7,964 nt of DNA from an uncultured Alistipes sp. Lineage in GTDB: Bacteria; Bacteroidota; Bacteroidia; Bacteroidales; Rikenellaceae. Positions 6,434 to 7,964 of the stretch are shown here, in pieces (position 1 is the stretch's first letter; each line of letters begins with the position of its first letter). Under the pieces are notes generated by a model. It saw only the letters and a list, made by a program, of their open reading frames with translations. It was not told the origin of the DNA and ran no database searches. The DNA is taken from positions 1-7,964 of the forward strand of contig USBO01000080.1 of NCBI GenBank assembly GCA_900552955.1, in the 5' to 3' direction. A program made the translations under genes and the position numbers.

Positions 6434-7964
6434 CTATTGCCGCCGCAGGGCGCGGATCGTCTCGCCGCCCAGGGCGATGAGCGAGGTGAGGCCCACGATC
6501 CAGGCCCACTCCTGCCACCGCAGCGGCACGGTGCGGAAGACCTCGCCGCCCAGCACGACGATGAGCCATTGGCCAAGGGCGATGAGCGCCAGCACGGTGA
6601 GGAACGTGCGGCTGCCCGCGATACCGCAGCAGGCTGCGCCTCCGGCCTCGAACCCCTTGGCGTTGAACAGATTCCAGAATTGCAGGAAGACGAAGGTCGT
6701 GAAGAAGACCGTGAGCTGCCGCACGGTGGGCTGGCCCGACGTGTAAAGCCACCATGCGAGCATCCCGAGCAGCACGACCACGAAGATCGACCCGCAGACG
6801 GCGATCGTGCGCACCATTGCGGGCGAGACGATGCCGGCGTCGCGGCGCCGGGGACGTTCGCGCATCACCTCGTGCGGCGGAGGCAGCGACGCCATGGCCA
6901 TCGCCGCCAGCGTGTCCATGATGATGTTGACCCACAGAATCTGCGTCACGGTGAGCGGCATTTCGGTCTCCATGATCGACCCGACGAGGAAGACGACGAT
7001 CGCCGCGAAGTTGATCGTGAGCTGGAAGAGGATGAAACGCTGGATGTTGCGGTAGAGCGAGCGGCCCCACATGACGGCCGTGGCGATCGAGCGGAACGAG
7101 TCGTCGAGCAGCGTGATGTCGCTGGCGTCCTTGGCCACCGACGTGCCCGAGCCCATCGAGAGCCCCACGTCGGCGAAGTTGAGCGCCGGTGCGTCGTTCG
7201 TGCCGTCGCCCGTCACGGCCACCACCTCGCCCCGCTGCTGCAACAGCCGCACGAGCCGCTGTTTGTCGAGCGGCCGCGCCCGCGAGAGGATCTTCAGCGA
7301 GCCGACGCGGGCCAGCAGCTCCTCGTCGCTCGCGGCATCGAACTCGACGCCCGTCATGCGGTCGGCTTCGGAGTCCTCGGCGTCGTTCCACAGCCCGATC
7401 TGGCGGGCGATCTCGGTGGCGGTGGCCGCCGTGTCGCCCGTGACGATCTTCACGGCGATGCCGGCCGCCATGCACTCCGCCACGGCGGCGGGAACCTCCT
7501 CGCGCACGGGGTCGGCGATGGCTGCCACGGCCAGCAGCCGCCACGGTGCGGCGGTCTCGTCGATGCGTGCGGCGGTCGTCGGAACATAGGCCAGCGCCAG
7601 CGTGCGCATGGCGCGCCGCTGCATGGCCAGCAGCCGCTCCTGCACGTCGGCGGGCACGGTTGCGGCGTCGCAGCGGGCGAGCACCACCTCGGGAGCGCCC
7701 TTCACGAGCAGAAACCGCTCGGCGGTGCCGTGTCGTTCGACGAGCGTGGCCATGTATTTGCGCTCGGTCGAGAAGGTCAGCCGGTCGAGGATCCGTACTC
7801 CTTCGCGCAGCGCTGCGTAGTCGCTGCCCCGGCGTCGCAGCCACTCGAGCAACGCCCCTTCAGTGGGGTTGCCCAGCGGACGGCCGTCGGCGTCGAGAAA
7901 AGCTGTCGAATTGGCCGCCACCCCTTCGTACAACAGCCGGTCGTCGGCGTCGTAGCGGACGATC
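6434..7964 (-). CDS. Calcium-type P-type ATPase, C-terminal part (5' end outside window)
   Basis: The frame runs from the window edge to a TAG at 6434-6436, giving 509 residues. It stays open to base 7964 and lacks the DKTGT phosphorylation loop and transmembrane segments 1-4, so the start lies beyond the edge; a TTG at 7931-7933 is internal. Numbering visible residues, the nucleotide-binding domain shows GNPTEGALLEW (31-41) and KGAPE (88-92). These are followed by DPVREEV (151-157), TGD (175-177) and the hinge TGDGTNDAPAL (251-261). About six membrane segments follow. The M6-like stretch VNIIMDTLAAMA carries N346 and D350, the calcium-liganding pair of PMCA-type (IIB) pumps, and M5 has N318 in QLTINFAA. 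The likely role is ATP-driven calcium export across the inner membrane. It converges on the glutamate dehydrogenase gene. A Cys-Cys pair (445-446) sits in a late Gly/Ala-rich loop. Confidence 0.93.
   Translation of the reverse strand, partial: IVRYDADDRLLYEGVAANSTAFLDADGRPLGNPTEGALLEWLRRRGSDYAALREGVRILDRLTFSTERKYMATLVERHGTAERFLLVKGAPEVVLARCDAATVPADVQERLLAMQRRAMRTLALAYVPTTAARIDETAAPWRLLAVAAIADPVREEVPAAVAECMAAGIAVKIVTGDTAATATEIARQIGLWNDAEDSEADRMTGVEFDAASDEELLARVGSLKILSRARPLDKQRLVRLLQQRGEVVAVTGDGTNDAPALNFADVGLSMGSGTSVAKDASDITLLDDSFRSIATAVMWGRSLYRNIQRFILFQLTINFAAIVVFLVGSIMETEMPLTVTQILWVNIIMDTLAAMAMASLPPPHEVMRERPRRRDAGIVSPAMVRTIAVCGSIFVVVLLGMLAWWLYTSGQPTVRQLTVFFTTFVFLQFWNLFNAKGFEAGGAACCGIAGSRTFLTVLALIALGQWLIVVLGGEVFRTVPLRWQEWAWIVGLTSLIALGGETIRALRRQ

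Noticed and set aside
4941..7844. Minus-strand open frame of 967 codons
   Set aside because: It runs antisense to the glutamate dehydrogenase gene and in a wrong frame of the ATPase gene; the Arg/His/Ala-rich translation has no recognisable domain. High GC removes stops.
1..7964. CRISPR array, tRNA, rRNA or transposase
   Set aside because: No regularly spaced repeats, no tRNA- or rRNA-like segments, and no transposase motifs were seen on either strand.

Overview
The window reads as chromosomal DNA of a high-GC member of the Bacteroidota, most like the gut genus Alistipes. The grounds are three. The coding DNA is strongly GC-rich while the spacers are AT-rich. There are two clear Bacteroidota-type promoters (a -7 box TATATTTG with a -33 TTG/TTA exactly 20 bases upstream). 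No start has a convincing Shine-Dalgarno sequence. The genus is inference from composition and gene style, not a database match.

Layout: bases 1-416 hold no gene I can support. They contain a GC-rich hairpin island, a C-rich tract that is a G-quadruplex candidate on the minus strand, two overlapping hairpins, and two copies of a 16-base AT-rich motif, one of them a near-perfect palindrome. At 417-989 is a small ORF6N-domain (phage antirepressor-like) gene. At 1168-4164 is a 998-residue protein with two receiver-like domains fused to a PPDK_N-type (PEP synthase-like) ATP-grasp domain, but without the phosphohistidine and PEP-binding domains of a true PEP synthase. At 4272-4934 is a nitroreductase-family flavoprotein, probably co-transcribed with it. 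At 5016-6350 is a glutamate dehydrogenase gene with its own promoter and a hairpin terminator. Converging from the right edge (7964 down to 6434, minus strand) is the C-terminal two thirds or so of a calcium-type P-type ATPase.

Together the plus-strand genes from 1168 to 6350 look like a central-metabolism and redox neighbourhood: glutamate/2-oxoglutarate interconversion, a flavin reductase, and an uncharacterised sensor-kinase-like dikinase relative. A functional link between them is inferred only from adjacency and from a shared promoter architecture. The least understood item is the receiver-PPDK_N fusion protein. The most testable point is that the glutamate dehydrogenase carries residues associated with NAD-specific rather than NADP-specific enzymes.
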